This document shows, piece after piece, positions 36,454-51,070 of a DNA stretch of 64,000 nt. Below the pieces are notes generated by a model. The model saw only the letters and a program-made list of their open reading frames with translations, ran no database searches and was not told the DNA's origin. Position numbers and translations under genes: made by a program. Position 1 is the first letter of the stretch; every line of letters begins with the position of its first letter. Source of the stretch: Dasyornis broadbenti (Eukaryota; Chordata; Aves; Passeriformes; Dasyornithidae); contig VZRN01004245.1 of NCBI GenBank assembly GCA_013397935.1, forward strand, positions 140,667 through 204,666, written 5' to 3'.

Positions 36454-39400
36454 GTGCAAAGGTTCTGTTTCATTCTAGAAATGGGGAAATGTGCTTGGAA
36501 AGCTGTCAAGAGGCACAGCCAGATCTCAGGAGCACGGAGCAAGGTAGCAAATGCTCCGGAGTGAATGTCCATCAACTTCTTTTGTGGCTTTATGTGTCCT
36601 TGTCAATGGTAATGTGGCAGAATGGGGATGGGTTGTGTGCAGGGACAGATGGCAACAAAGAGCTGGTTAAGGTCAGAGAAGCAATGTCCTTGCAAGGGGG
36701 TTTATATTATTTCTTTAATTTGTCCAATTAAGTCTTGTAGGTGCGGGAATTATGGAGGAACCCCGCTCCCAAAAGAAGGGAGCAGGATTTAGGGAGACGA
36801 TTCCAGGATATACATAAAGAAACCTTAATCCATGCTACAGCAGGAAGGTGAGAAGGACAAAGTAAAGCATCAATCCCCATGAAATTCTGTGGGTCTTTTC
36901 CTTTCGAAATAACAGCCTGTTCCCAGTGAACTTCCATTGCAGGAATGTTTAACTCCAGGAAGGTGTACATCAACGAAGAGAAGGTTAGTCCTGATGTGTG
37001 CAACTGCACTAAATAAAAGTGTGTTTTTCCGAGTGTGTGTGAGGAGAGAGGACACATCTGTGTGTTAATTACTGTTAATTCTCATTACTGTGATATCTGG
37101 GCTACAGTGTATTGACTGCAGACCTGAACTGACCAGAACTGCTCCCCCTGACTTCCACAGGTTTTGTACCTGGACAAATCATCTCTATCATATTCCATTC
37201 ATTTAAATAAGTAGGTGCAGAATACAGCCTGCACTAAAATATTCACTGCCAGCAACAGTGTCCAGATAAAATATTGTGTTTTGTAAACTTCCAGAGGAAA
37301 AAAATCCTGTCAGCTAGATGCCAGCTACCTTCAGCTTTACCTCTGCTGGAACCACTCCTAGAGGTCGCTGCTCCATTGTTTCCATATTCTTGATCCCAGC
37401 AAGAGCTTTATTGATGCTTGGCCTTTGCCTTGGCGTTGCTGATGGCTCACATGGTGCAATCCTCAGCAGGGGACAGGAGAGAGCATCGCTTTCAAATGGA
37501 CCCTGCTGGCCATGTGGGGCTGTTTTGTTCCGTGCACTGCTGAAAGGGCCACTGCCAACTTGAAATCTGGTCAATTAAAAACAAACAGGCTGACAGGACG
37601 TGTCCCCGAGTCCTTTCTGGGGGATTGCAATCAAGGGTATCGTGTTTTCCTCATTCTTGTTTTCCTCATGATTTTTTTTTTTTTTTCCTACGTGTATGTG
37701 AAGGCAAACGACTTCAGTGACGTGGAAATGGAAGAGTGGATGTGACCAAGCCAATGCACACAGAGTAAATAATCCACATTTGCTTTGTGTATTTCAGAAA
37801 GTGAGAATGAAAGGTGTTTTTCCTTTAACTCTTTCAGTTACCGGAAATTTTGTCTGAAAGTTTGCATGGATTGAGCTTAGCAGTAGGACAGATAAACTGA
37901 ATGGATTTTATGCAACTAAACTAGTAATTTTAGAAATTGAACAAAGTTTGTTAGATTCGAATAAATGTTTTAAACATAGTTTTTGAACCAAATTTAAAAA
38001 CTCATTAAAATGTCTCTGATTGGAGAAATCAAGATATTTTCTTCTGTAAAACATGACATTTCGTTATTTTTACAACGGAGACGATGGATTTTCTGTGCAC
38101 TTACCCCAGCACCAGGGGCAAAAGCAGCACAACTTGTGGACAGCACCCATCACACCCCTGAAGAGCAGGGATGTCAGTGCAGAAGGTACCAACTGCTCCA
38201 TCTGAGCTCACTGAGAGGCCCAGCACACAGCTGAAATCATTTTTCAACTCCCAATTTAACTGCTGTTTCTCTTCAAAACAGAGGAGAGAGAAAACTCGTG
38301 CTCAAACTCGAAGTATTGAAGCGAGACTGGCAAACGCAGCAGAGAGTGATCTGAGATCCTCGTATTCTCCAAGGTGTGGGCAGCACAAAGTCCAGTGCAG
38401 CCCTGGCAGAGGCGCTTGATGGAGTGGTGAATGATGCAACGCTTTTTTTGGTGAGGTGTCTCATTTGGACACCGCAGCACATCCTGTTTGGATTTCATCT
38501 CCCTTCCCTGGTATTTTATCTACGTCCACTCTGTTCGCATTTTGACCCAAGGGACTTTTATTTTAATCATTTGCTCTTCCTACCTGAACTTTCTTCTACA
38601 TACTTAATATTACTTTACCCGGGACTCGAACACATGGAACAGATATTTTTAATTCTCACAGTTAACGCTTGACTGCTTAAAAGACATATTTTTCTACTTT
38701 CAAAGAAAGCATTTAAAATCTCCTATATTATGCTTGCTCCCTAGAAAAAATGTTTAGTGCTGACTAGGAATGCATACAAAGTGAAACTTGTTTGATTTTT
38801 TTTTTTTTTCCCTGGCAGGACAATAACTGACTTTAGTGGATGGAGAAGTTTTATCCAGTCGGGTCTTGCAGTTTCTTCGCAGGCTTGTAGGCTCATTTGG
38901 CCCACTCATGGAGCAGTTTTATGCAGTCATATTGGGGAGGTATCAAACACGGGCAGATGTGTTTTATTAACAGCACCTCGGTGCTGTGAGAATCAGGCTG
39001 CAGGTAGCTCTGACCAGGAGTAGCAGTTACTTAATTCTGCTCATAAAACCTAAAAGTTTTATAACCGCAGCACCAAAAGGCCTTTATTCTATCCCAGTGT
39101 TATTCTTGGCCAAGTCAGGTAGCTTTGTGCTTCTGTTTCCGGTCTCCAAACTTCTATTAAGAAAATAATTAATGCTTGAACAAATGCTGACAACTGAAAT
39201 TGCCTGTTCACGTGTTGGCCGAGTTGTGTATCGCACACACACGCTCACGCATAAGAATAAATGTTCAGCTGCAAGATAAGAGGAGACATAAAGGCAAAGT
39301 GCCAAAGAAAATGTAAAGCAATGTGATACCTTGGACTTGGAAATTTTTTCTACTTTTTGACGTGTGGCACAAGCTGGGCCACTTCTTTTTGCTTTGATTT

Positions 39401-39531
39401 TGTTTCTGTCATCTTTTTTGGCATTTTGAACAAGCAACTGTATCTTATCAACAGATAAAAGATTTGTACAGGATCATGTTTCTGGTGGAAGCTGCAATTT
39501 TAATTCGCTGCTATAGGTGGTACTGTAATGT

Positions 39532-39592
39532 TAATACATAATATAAAAGAATCATACATAATATAAAAGAATAATACATAATATTAAAAAAG
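39532..39592 (+). repeat. 20-bp AT-rich tandem repeat, about 3 copies
   Basis: ATACATAATATAAAAGAATC-type units begin at 39534, 39554 and 39574. The first two are nearly identical and the third is diverging (ATATTAAAA). Confidence 0.9.
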
Positions 39593-40831
39593 AAGAGGAA
39601 ATAATAAAAAGGTGAGAACAGTCAATAAAATGAATGGTAGCAAATGCTGATGATTCATAGTGTCTGAGGTCCAGCTGAGCTGATTTTTAAGCTTGAAGGG
39701 GACATGGTGAGATTCACGTGGTGGTTTTCACCCGAGCAGGGCAGTCTGTAGGACACTTACTCTGTTTGCAGATCTCTGCCACCAAACCTTACAGAACCAC
39801 GGTTCACACCCTGCTCCTTTCTCCTCACCTGACGACTGCCTGGGACAAAACCCTGAGAATTTGCCAAGAAGGCTGTCCCAGGATGACCAGGAAAACTTGA
39901 GGTAAGGCATGAAAGCTGGGAGGTGCTTTTCAAAATGAAGAAGGCTCTCGATATATAGGGAGCCAAAAAAAAATTTGAGTGGAGTCTCATCCATAAGACA
40001 AAATTTCCTCTCTGCAGTCTTTTCCAGCCTCACCTTGGATAGGTTCACCTCTCACTTAGCTTTTCTAGACGGTGTTGTTTTACTTACAGAGAAGCACTAC
40101 TTAGTTTTCTTTCATTTTATAATATTTAAAATCTGTGTAGTGGTTAGAGAATCCAAAGAGGAACCGAAATATAGCAAGACTTGTGCAAAAATCCCTTCTG
40201 AGAGAGTTCTGTAGCTCTCCCTCTTGAAGTTATTCTTTCCAATTCATGTTCCTTTGGCCAGACGTGTGAATGTCAGTATCAAGCTCTCCAGCTTTTCCCT
40301 GGTAACTAAATTTGGGACTGCAGTACCACAAATCAGTATTCAAGGCAGCTGGATTTTCTCAAAGCTGCTATTCTGACAGGATAATGCTTGCTGATCTGCT
40401 ATAGCAGATCCGTAATAACACATTCTCAGGGAGCAGTGACTGTACAATAAAGGTGATTCTTTAGGCTGGAGAGGTCAGCATGGGTCTCCTGCCTTGTCCT
40501 ACAACCCCAGCGTGTGGAGTTCTCCCGTCCTGAACGGGCTGTGAGTTGCAAGGGAGCAAAGGATAAATTGTGTGAGGCAGCTCAGGGCCATCAGGAACAT
40601 CTCCAAGGTTCCATCACTCCTCCAGTGCCGACCAGAAGCATCGATTACTGGAATCTTGCTATCAAAAGTTAGTTACCAAAGCTTTTAAAAAATAGGATTA
40701 TCTTGTCCCAGCACTGTAGTGGAGACCCAAATCCAGAGGCACCACTCTGTGTGTGTAAAGGAGTGGGCAGAAGGTGAGAGGGGGAAAACACCTTGGGTGC
40801 CACCCCCCAGAGCTGCTGTAGGGAAGGCCTG

Positions 40832-41039
40832 CAGAGACAGGGTCCAGAGGAACAGAATTCCCATGGATTGGTGCGAAGGCAGAGACAGAGACAGGGTCCA
40901 GAGGAACAGAATTCCCATGGGTTGGTGCGAAGGCAGAGACAGAGACAGGGTCCAGAGGAACAGAATTCCCATGGATTGGTGCAAAGGCAGAGACAGAGAG
41001 AGAGTCCAGAGGAACAGAATTCCCATGGATTGGTGCGAA
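40832..41039 (+). repeat. 54-bp minisatellite, about 3.9 copies
   Basis: GAATTC recurs at 40855, 40909, 40963 and 41017, exactly 54 bp apart. Each copy carries GGTCCAGAGGAACAG or a close variant, GAATTCCCATGG, then TTGGTGCGAAGG and a CAGAGACAGAGA stretch; copies differ by a few substitutions. Because 54 is a multiple of three, any frame open in one unit stays open in all, which produces overlapping frames of up to 165 (plus) and 139 (minus) codons. Those are not genes. Confidence 0.97.
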
Positions 41040-42841
41040 ACCAGGCACAGCAAGATAAGGATGCAGGATCAGGTCCCAGCTGATCCACAGCCTCCTGCTC
41101 CCTTGGACCAGCAGTGTGGGCCCTCAGTTACTGGAGATTCACTGCTAATGGCAGCAAGCCTTTACCCTTCTCTGCTCCTCGTTCTGTTTAGAGCAACACA
41201 GATGCTGAAGCCTTGACCTGTTTTGCTTGCCTGTACCCAAGGCTTTTTGGGACAGATAATATTCCTGATTACGCAGGAATTCCCCTGCACGCCACCCTAA
41301 CATTAATGAGAATAAGAACAGAAGCCATCTTTCAGTATGTGATTGTGCATTTCAGAGCAGAGGAAATGTTATAGACAAGGTATTCCACAGTGTAAAATGT
41401 TTATAGGAAAATCTGAGAGGTCTGTCTTTTTGTGGCATGTGCAGTTTTTCAGATATAGTTCTGTTTACTCTGTGCTGCCTGTAAAATATATTTTAACCTT
41501 CTCCATCAAAATATATCTCACTGCATCACTGTAATATCCTTGTGAAACAAACATTTGGATTTTTTGAACATCCAAACCCATCGTTTCACAAGGCTTTATA
41601 CAAACGGGAAACATAGTTAAGATTTATTTATTATGTAAAATGGCAGGGATTATTATGTTCATTACTTTTAAATTGCACAATGCTTTTACATTAGGATCAA
41701 TTTTAGAGCACAGGATTAGCTACTAAACTACTGGCAGTTTTGGTGCCTTATTACCTTCTATTATATTCTGAAGTAATTTTCATTTATTTAATTTAAACTT
41801 CTGCCATTCTGCTTTTTCAAACCTTAATGTCTCTGCTTCTAAAAATCCAGTTGGTGTTTTCTATCTCCACAGCTAGAGAAGAGCTGTTATTAAGTGATTC
41901 GATGGCTTGTTTAGTCCCTTGACTATTCCAAGGCTCACTTTGCTTAATTTAACTACTGTACTTGCCTGCTCCCGCTCTCCTCCCCGCCGCCCCTTTTTTG
42001 TTCTTAATTGTTTTCAGAGTACTCAACTTCCTGTGGGGAATCAGTCAGCATGCCAGACTTCAAAGCACTTGTTACAGTAGACCAATTTGGCAATATGCTA
42101 ATTTAAACCTATTTTTATATCTTTCTACGTTGTTTCTACGCAAACAAAGACCATTTTGGACATTAGTGAAGGAGGGAGGTCTTTGGAGATTTTTTTATCG
42201 CCTCAGATCTTATTGGGGGGGACAAAGGGAGTGACTCTTAGCTGTTGGAGATGGAAAATACCTGTAGGGTCTCATTTAATACATCTTTCTCTTAATTATG
42301 TACTCCATTTTATTTGCTTTGCATAGTGCAGTCCTGGCCCTTCAGGTGCATCCATGTACATTGGATGTGGATTGGCTTTAAATCAGGGTACCTGGGGTAC
42401 AGCTCTCCCCATGTGGCTCTGAGATGTGGGGCTGAGGGGCCTCAGCTGTGCTAAGCATCATGGGTTCACAAAATTAAAATATGCAAATATCCAAAAAAAA
42501 AAAAAAAGGGAATGCTGAACGAGACATTTTGGACCCCTGAAATTTCCAGTAACAGGGAAACACGCTGAATCTATGAAGTTTTAAATCTACGATTACGTGC
42601 ACATTTACTGACACTGTGCAGTTTAATCTGCCAGGCACCTGACAGGTGAATCCCGGAGATGCACACAAAACCAAACTTTCTCTACCTCCTCCCTGGCAGC
42701 AGCAGAGCAGAACAGGAAATGGGGCCTGTGGTCAGCTCACCTCACATTGTCTTTGCTGCTCCTCCTTCCTCAGGGGGAAGACTCCTCACATTCTTACCTG
42801 GATCAGTGTGGGTGTGGTCCTTCAGGAGCAGACTGGTCCAG

Positions 42842-42926
42842 CATGGGTCCTGTGCTGCCAGGACCCTGCTCCAGCACGGGCTCCTCTCTCCATGGGCACA
42901 CAGGTCCTGCCAGGACCCTGCTCCAG
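42842..42926 (+). repeat. 52-bp imperfect tandem duplication
   Basis: TGCCAGGACCCTGCTCCAG occurs at 42856 and again at 42908, each preceded by CATGGG and GTCCTG words. It is GC-rich relative to its surroundings and underlies the overlapping frames at 42.65-43.02 kb. Confidence 0.85.
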
Positions 42927-45900
42927 GTCTGTGCTTCATGCTGGTGGCAGGGTAGGGAATGGATGATCTGGCATGAAGGACACTGGGATGGTTTTTTGAA
43001 AGAATCTTAGCAGGCAAGACGAGTCCTCTTGGGGTCTGGAGAGCGCAGCATTTTTATGTTAGGTGCGTCTTACAGAACCATGACTTTGGATTCATCATCT
43101 GCTTCTAGTCCGACGAGTTTGGCTTTTCGGTGATCAGGGATTATTCAATGATAGGGAGAGAAATCCTGGCCAGATTCTGTAAGTCTTCAGTGACATCAGA
43201 ATCTCGTTCTAGGCTGTTATTAGCTTAGTGTTTTGTAATCAATGCCTTTGCAGTTCCTGATTATGGTAATTTCATTAGTGATACTGTTCCAAAACGGCAC
43301 CAATTGATTTTTGCAAGGAGGGCCTTGTACACAAGGAAAGAACAGGAATTCTTTTATCCTCGTGTTTATTTCTCGCCAGCACGCTGAGGAACGCGTTTCC
43401 AAACTGTGCTCTCTGTTTAAGGAGGCACTTCTGTGCTGGAGGACTCCAGCCATGAGTGGAGAGGCTGTTGAGGCTCACGGAGGGCACGGGCAGCTCCTGT
43501 TGTGGAGAGTTTTCAGGAATCTCTCACGTGGAGCGTGTCATTTTTGTTGGAGGAGGTGGTGGGCATGAACTCAGCGTGGAGTGCTGCCACAGGGACCCTT
43601 CCGTGAGGGCTGCAACGCAGATTCCTCCGTCACCACCTTTCTGCAGAGGGAGCGCCGTGCAAACCCTGCAAAAGCCAATGTGGAGGCGACATGGGAAGAC
43701 TGTCCAACTGCCAGCTGGAAAATTGTCTTGGTCTCGTGGCCCGAGAGCAAATGAAGTTCTTAGAGGCTTCTGTAAACGAAACGGCGCTCTGGAGAATCTG
43801 ATTTGCTGCTGTAATTAGTAATGCTGCCTTTGCGGAGGGGTGTGGTGCAAAGGTGTGCTTTTGGTTCACACTCTCAGTTGAAAAATGGCAACAAGTGTTG
43901 GTTAATTACCAAAGGGACTTTTATTTGAGCTTTCCTACTGTAAAGGAAAAATTAAAGATGTTTGTAGCAATTCGTCTTTAGAAGAATGTATGAAATGTAG
44001 AAAGATGCGTGTAGTAATTTCTTCTTTAAAATGAAATTTACCTCCTTACATTCTTACAAGAAATAGTAAAAGTTGGTGGATTTTAAAGCAAAAATTAAAT
44101 TTGTAAACGAGATGTTGAAATATCGTAAAACAAAATATTTCTTAACTTTTCCATTTTAAAACAATTTTCATTTAAATAACTTTTAAATCATTTTCACATA
44201 TCCAAAATTTCTGTCTGAATTCTGCCTCTCTGTTAAACAGTTTCAGACTCTCTAGAGTGGTATTTCTCGTTAGTTATGCCATTTGCATTGCAATATGTAC
44301 ACTGCTCCAGCACAGTGCTTCTTTAAGAAGTGGCTTCTTATCCATTTAGCCACATCTAGAAGGTGGAGTGATGCCTGCATATGCAAAAGATCAAACTATA
44401 ATAACATCTTTGGAAATGGATGATAGCAGACTCTCAAGTAGCTCTCATTAGTGGAATTATATAGTTATAGCTAAGAAAATTATTATCTGAATACTACAGA
44501 TGGTTCAATGGCTTCTTAGTGCAGGGACAGAGTGGAAAAAAATTGTAAGCAAAACATGCTGGGAATGACTAAATGGAAAATGAGATTTTTTTTTTTTTTT
44601 TCCTGATTCCTAGTAGAAATGGCTCCAAGTCAAAATGTCAGATTCAGATAGCTGCAGACCTTAAGGCTAATGAGATCTGGATCTGTATTTTGTATCTTGC
44701 ATCCATAGTTTAAAGTGAATTTGAGATCTAAATTTATACGTGTGATGGAGTTTAATATCATTTGAGTTTCTGGTTCTGGTTTCAAAGCTCTCTTAAGCAG
44801 TGATGGCATGGAACATGTATCTCACATTTCGCCCCAGTCTTTAAAATCAAATGTTATATTCCTCATGAATACGAATGTACAAAAGAAGGATCTGTATCGT
44901 ACAAGTGTAGGAAAGTAAAACAACTTCTTTCATAGTGAAAGTTTAGGTCTTGTCCAGTAGATGTTTGTTGTTATTTATTGAATTTTGCTGTATTGATTTC
45001 TGTAACTCTGACTATTTATCTTTCTACTGCAACACACATTTCAGTAAAAACTCTTTGCGGGGCAAAAGGCCAGAGTGAAGTCTTTGCATGGCTTATCTCT
45101 AAAGTAGCAAGGGAGAGACTCAGAAGTTGCACCTACAAAAAACAGTGGGGACTCTTTGATGTCTCTCTTAATGTGCTGGGTTTAGATTATTTTGTGAGTA
45201 CAAAAAGGGTGAAAGGTTTGAGGATACTTTCAACTCACTCTTAGGATCATGATTTGTCCATGGGGTAGTTTTTAATAGAGCAGATACAAGGGGATGGGCT
45301 ATCAGATGCAGTGTCTTGAGGCTGAAATCCGGTCTCTGCCCACAGAAAACTCTCATGACCCAAAGATCCGTGATATTTTCGATATCATATTCCTTTCAAG
45401 GAAAAGAAAAAGGCCGCAGCATGGGATATTTTTCCTCAGTTTTGCCAGCCCTCTGAAGTTATTTTCTCTAACAAAGAGCACATCATCCCCCCTTTCAATT
45501 CTTTTTAAATTATGCAGATGACTCCAAGATGCCTTAATGTAGAACATGAAGTCCCACAACGCCATGGGAGCAGGCTGCATAGAGCAGGGGATTTAGCAGG
45601 CACCGCTCGGCCCTGTGGTAATGAAACATGTTTAGAAGAGTTCCTGTTCTATGGCAATCAGCTGGTGGCTGTTTGCCATCTCCTGGATTATCCACAAGTT
45701 TTTGCTGAAATGAAGAGATTTTTGATGAGAAGAATTCTAAGGCTAAACCATTAAATCCATTTTTAAAAGAGTTATGTTTTCATCTGAGCCTGATTGTTCT
45801 GAGTTGGAGCAAATTTGTCCAGTAAGGAAATGTAAAGTCGTGCGGCAATGTTTAAATTTCAGAGAGGGAATTTTAAGACAAAAAGGCTTTCAACCCATTA

Positions 45901-48900
45901 CGCCAAGAATTTTGTTAAGCTGATGTTACTGCAGGATTCCTGATAAGTGAAGAAGTAAATGAAGAAGTACAATGAAGTACGCAAACAAAAAAAATTTGTG
46001 GAAAACGATCTTGTGTGGGCACAATGCTGATAGGAAGCCTAAAGCTCTCATCAAAATTTTCTTTACAGAAAATCAGAAATAGCTGTTAAATCAGTCTACC
46101 CCAGATCTACAGCTACACAGCTTGGATGAGAACCTGGCCTTGGATATTCCTCTGGTTTCTTCACTCTGTTCACATGGGGAGTTGATAATTTCTGCTCTTC
46201 TTTTTCAAATAGAAATGTTATATTTTCACTCTCAATAAAGGGATTAAGGATTTGTCAGGCCAATTTTGCAGCTTTCTTTCAAGAAATTCGCAAACTTTTA
46301 AAGTGTCATATTGCTTTTATGCCTTAAAATGCCTTAGAGATCTACCTAGGGAAAGGAAGCATGCTATTTATTCCTTTCCTGTATATTTTGGCTTCAAATA
46401 TTTAATTCTACTAACTACTGGAAGAAATAGACAGCTGTGGTCTCTGAAGAACTTAACAAATCAAAGAAAATTTACAGGTTAAGGATCTGTTAGTGTGGCG
46501 ACGATGAGCCCCAGATAATTATAGACCAATTCACGAGCTGGTTTACAGGCTGGAAATTCTGCCTTTTAGAAACATTTTGGACACACTTGCCTATCCAGGA
46601 ATCTTCTGTTACCTTCTCATATCTTGTTTGTCCCTGCGCTCTTCCCCGTTTTAGGAGAAGTAGGGGAGAACTTTCTCTTCTCGACATTTCCAGATCTGCT
46701 TCGTGTGCTGGAACAGGCAGGGCAGCACCGGCCCAGCTCCGTCCCGCAAAGGGTTGGGTGAGGAGCTGGAGAGGGCAGGGACCTCCTGCTGGCCTGGAAG
46801 GGTGTGAGGGACACGGGATGAATGTCGTTACCTCCATTGTCAATGCCGTTCAGCTGCGGGGTTCTTTCCCCCCCCTCAATGCAATGCCATCATTTTCCTT
46901 CCATTTTCCAGAATTCTCATGTAGCGGCCACCATCTTCAATAGACAATTTGAATATGGATTGTTCCATAATTGAAGCTAAGCTGGGACACTAATTAATCC
47001 CTTTTCTGCAGTCTTGTAATGAGTTGGCTGCCTTACAAATACCACTGACCTCTAACGGATGGAAGCAGAACTGTTCAGTCATTTGTCATGTCTCATAGGG
47101 CACAACTCATGCCCAGTCCGCTCTAAGTTGAATAGCAAGGGCTTGTGCTTTTGGGTCAGGAGAATCTAATTTCAAGCTCAGATGCTGCCAGGAATTTCTG
47201 AGTGGTTGTGGTCTCCAGCTCAAGAGGAGGGTGTCATTCGTGAGCCCGAACGAGCCAGCAGCTCCTCACAGCAATGAGCTAATGCTCCGCTTGCCACCCT
47301 CAGAAAGTTTGCAGTCTGTCCACGGTAACAAATGGGAAACTGTAGGTGGTGAGGAATTTGTTACACTGTATAAACCGAACATTTCAGAGCTATTATAAAA
47401 GTTGAGATTTTTGGTGAGCAGAGCTCTTTATTATGTCTTTGTTCGTTGTGGGCCAGCGAGCAGTGATTGATGGAATATTACTGCACATCTGAATTTAGGA
47501 GTTGCCCATTACATCATGTTAACGTATTTCAGTAAGCGATCAATTCAGATTTTGGTGTGCTGCTTTAATTCAGGTTTCATTCCTTGCCTGGTATTTATTT
47601 TTGGAGGGACGCTGTCCGTCTTTGTCTGAGACCATACTGCCCTTTTTGCAGTAAACATTTTAGGATAAAATGCTTAATAAGATTTGCATTTAAAAAATGA
47701 ACTAAAAGACCTGGACCCCCTCCAGCGAGAAACAAGTAATTATATCATTTGTATTGCAAAACAGGAGCAGCTATAAAACATCAGGATACTTTCCAAGATT
47801 GATATTCTTGAGGAGCATTACATTACATACAAACTAACAGGCCAGGCAGAGGGGAGAAGCCCTTTGCAGTGGAAGTAACCCACAGACTCAAGGCAGAGGC
47901 ATGGGGTTTATTGTGGATTCTGCTTAATCAAGAATTACGAATTTACCACTTCTGGTTCTGGCCTTTTGCTTCCACCATACCTTGGTTGTAAAAGCTAGTG
48001 AGTGACATTGATAGATTTGGTCATATTCAGAGGAATTTTTGGATAGATTCATTCCAGAGAACCATCTTCTGTGTTGCATAACACATTCTGAGTAGTTTAT
48101 TTTAGATTTCTTCTCTCCACCCCGGCGAAAATCTGAGCCGCTGAAAGTTTTGTGTGCACAGCAATGCAAAACCTGCTATAACCAAGGTGTGTTTTGTGAT
48201 GTTGGTTCACGTGGCGAGAGATACTTCACGTAGCAAAAGTGCTCCTGGCCTTAAGACCTCTTGTTCCCAGTAAAAGCACAGGAATTGTTCTTCCTGTTGG
48301 GATGACTAAACCAGTTTGCAAAGTCTTCAGGCAAAGCACTGTCTGTGCTCAGCCCCACGTAACGTTTTGTGAATCCCAAACAGAAGTGCTCGTCAGTTTT
48401 TCAAATGCTTGTGAATAATATGTAATCTCATGAACCAGAATCATGTGTTTGGCATTTTAGTAATGAAAATATTCCCAAATCAGTGTCTGTTAGCTTGTTT
48501 AAATATTCAGTGACTTCTACCCTGAATACAGACCATTTGCAAAAGGCTGTTAGGTGAATATTAATAAATTAATATGTTAATTAAATCTGCATCTGTGTAC
48601 AGACTTTATTACTGTTTGCTTTGCATCTTTCTAAAGCTTTTTGAGCTTTTATTTTTGTGTGTAGCAAACTTTACATTAGAGTTGGTCAATCTATTCTCGT
48701 ATTGGCAGAAGGGGATTTTCATTGATCGTTTTCTCTGTATTTGCCTTTTTTTCCTCCCTCTCTAAACCCTGGTGCTGTAATATAGAAGATTTATTGTCAA
48801 TGATTTATTAAAATGTAATTCTAAGGTGACTCCTTATCGTGAAAGTAATCTGCAGGCTATCTTTGTTTAAACTTGCAACCCGCTTTGTCAAAGAAAACAG

Positions 48901-51032
48901 CCTATGAAATTTTCATTATAATAGACAGGTTTTTATAATGAACTGGGAAAAAGCCATTATGACCAAAAAGCAAATTGTTAGGAAACTTATGCATTGAAAC
49001 AATATGCTCATTAATTGTAATTTTTTTGGGAGGGTGAACAATTCTGTTTAATGGTTACATTTTTCAGGCTTATAAATTAATTTGAATTACCCAATATCAC
49101 TTAATTTTTCCCTAGGAAAGCTTCTGCTTGCCCGAGCAATATTATAACTGCTAATTCAATTACACTGAAATTGTTTAATAGAAAATATAATTGCTTATTC
49201 ATACAGAATACCCATTAAAGAAGTGCAAAGGCCTATACCCTAGGGTTACTACATATTAGTACTCTGGGAATTCAGAGGGGATTGCTGGGTAGGGAAGGTG
49301 CTGACTGATCTTTAATTGTTCATCACCTGCCTCCAAAATAATATGAATGGACCCAAACTAAATGACCACTCATTACAAGTTTCAATTTAGGAGCTTGGCT
49401 GAGGTCAGCAGATTGCTTATGCTGATCGCAATGATTTGAAGTTGTGATTACCATAAGCAATTTAAATTTTATTGATCTACCCTTCTGAAAGTTGTAATTG
49501 AGCATAGATGTTGGGCCCGTAGCTCTCCAAACTAAATTGTACTCTGAAGCCCTTGCTGGATTACTGCAGGAATCAATAAGCAGTCAGTCACATTAACAAT
49601 GAAATAGCTCCATTAACATACAGTGCTAGCGGTGAAACTTTATTTAGGAGGGGTGTTAGTTCACTTCATTGTTTTATCAATGAATTTCAGTTGTACGGGG
49701 GAAAGTATAGCTTGTGTACACCTAATGAGCTTGCATAATGATGATCTCATATGCTTTGAGTCTTTTTATGGGGAAGAAAGATGATTTTTTTTTTTTTCTC
49801 TGTGACAGATTTGCTTTATTCTGAACAGAGGAACTATGGAACTGGGATCAAAATTTGTTAACTGAGATGCACTGAAATAACTTGGCGCCAAAGAGTTTTC
49901 TACTGTGACATATGTTCACTATTAGTGGGTTCCACACAAAAGGTCACGTCTCAAACAAGAGCACAGGCACACAGGGAGTTTGTAATTCACATCTATTTGG
50001 AACTTCCAAGCGGAGTTTAGCGATCGGCCTCCTAAATAGCCTCCAGGTTTTCTGCCCCTCCGTGGCGTTGCTGAGGAGATTTGAACAGCGACCAGGGGAA
50101 GGCTGGGTGTTCTTCCACAACGTAGACAGCAGGAACAGCACGGGAGGGGTGAGAGTGAGATGGATACAGGCCTGTCTGGCCTGTGGGAAAAGATGTTTCC
50201 TGTGACTCAAAAGTGACTCAAAATTCTGAAAAGAGGCTACACAAACTGGACAGTTTGAAGTATGGCATGGCAGGAAACACAGAAATACCTTGGACTAATG
50301 TCTCATGTATCCCTTTTTGCTTTATCTCTGCTTTTACTATATCTACTGTCCTACTTTGTCATGGCTTTTAACTCTTCTCAAAATCTGCTTTACTGTAGAA
50401 CCTTGAGGCCCTCGCTAGAGCACAGCCTGTCCCCCTTCTCTCCAAACTAGGTTTTAAGGGAGCAGTGAACCAATATTGCTTGACTCATTTGGCAGTGGTA
50501 TTGTGCTAATTGAGTAGATGTAATTAAGTAAACTTGGTTTTGGGAAAGTGCTGTCTTCGTATTCGTCAAATGATGGTAGAAGATCCATTTTATGTTCATG
50601 AATAATTTGTATTTATACAACTTTAAGGTGGTGTTGATTTCATACCATCCCAGACAGTTCTGACAACTCATTCATGAAGAAAGAGCACTGGGAGTTCACT
50701 GGACCTAGTTTGGACACCGGTGAAAACCACCCTTAACCCTTGACTTGAATAACCCTTGTGAACACAAACTGGAATTTCAGCACCTCAGCGCCACAGAATT
50801 TGTGGCCTCATAATCACGCACACATAATCACAATCAAAATCCTGATATATATTTATACAGACCTGTCGCGACTATGTTTGCAATAATGGCTCATGCCTTA
50901 AAGTTTAGCAGTAAATCAGCTCTTGTAGTCTAGGACATTTCCTTTAGATCAGCAAGAGCAGGCGCCCTGAAGGCTGCAGGCATCCCACAGTGAGGAGCAG
51001 ACACAGCCCTTTTCTGGGAAAATGCTCCTGAA

Positions 51033-51070
51033 TTTTTTAATGTGTTTTTTTAATGTGTTTTTTTAGTGTA
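51033..51070 (+). repeat. 13-bp T-rich tandem repeat, about 3 copies
   Basis: TAATGTGTTTTTT recurs with a 13-bp period from 51038 and 51051; the third copy is degraded to TAGTG. Confidence 0.85.

Noticed and set aside
39084..39437. 117-codon minus-strand reading frame
   Set aside because: No recognisable motif, and no coding-type evidence beyond length.
40832..41039. CRISPR-like array
   Set aside because: The whole 54-bp unit is repeated with no unique spacers, and the genome is eukaryotic.
40669..41216. Overlapping reading frames of 96-165 codons on both strands
   Set aside because: They are produced by the 54-bp tandem repeat, whose length is a multiple of three; the proteins are simple repeats.
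42646..43017. Overlapping frames of 87-106 codons on both strands
   Set aside because: They arise from GC-rich, partly duplicated sequence; no domain seen.
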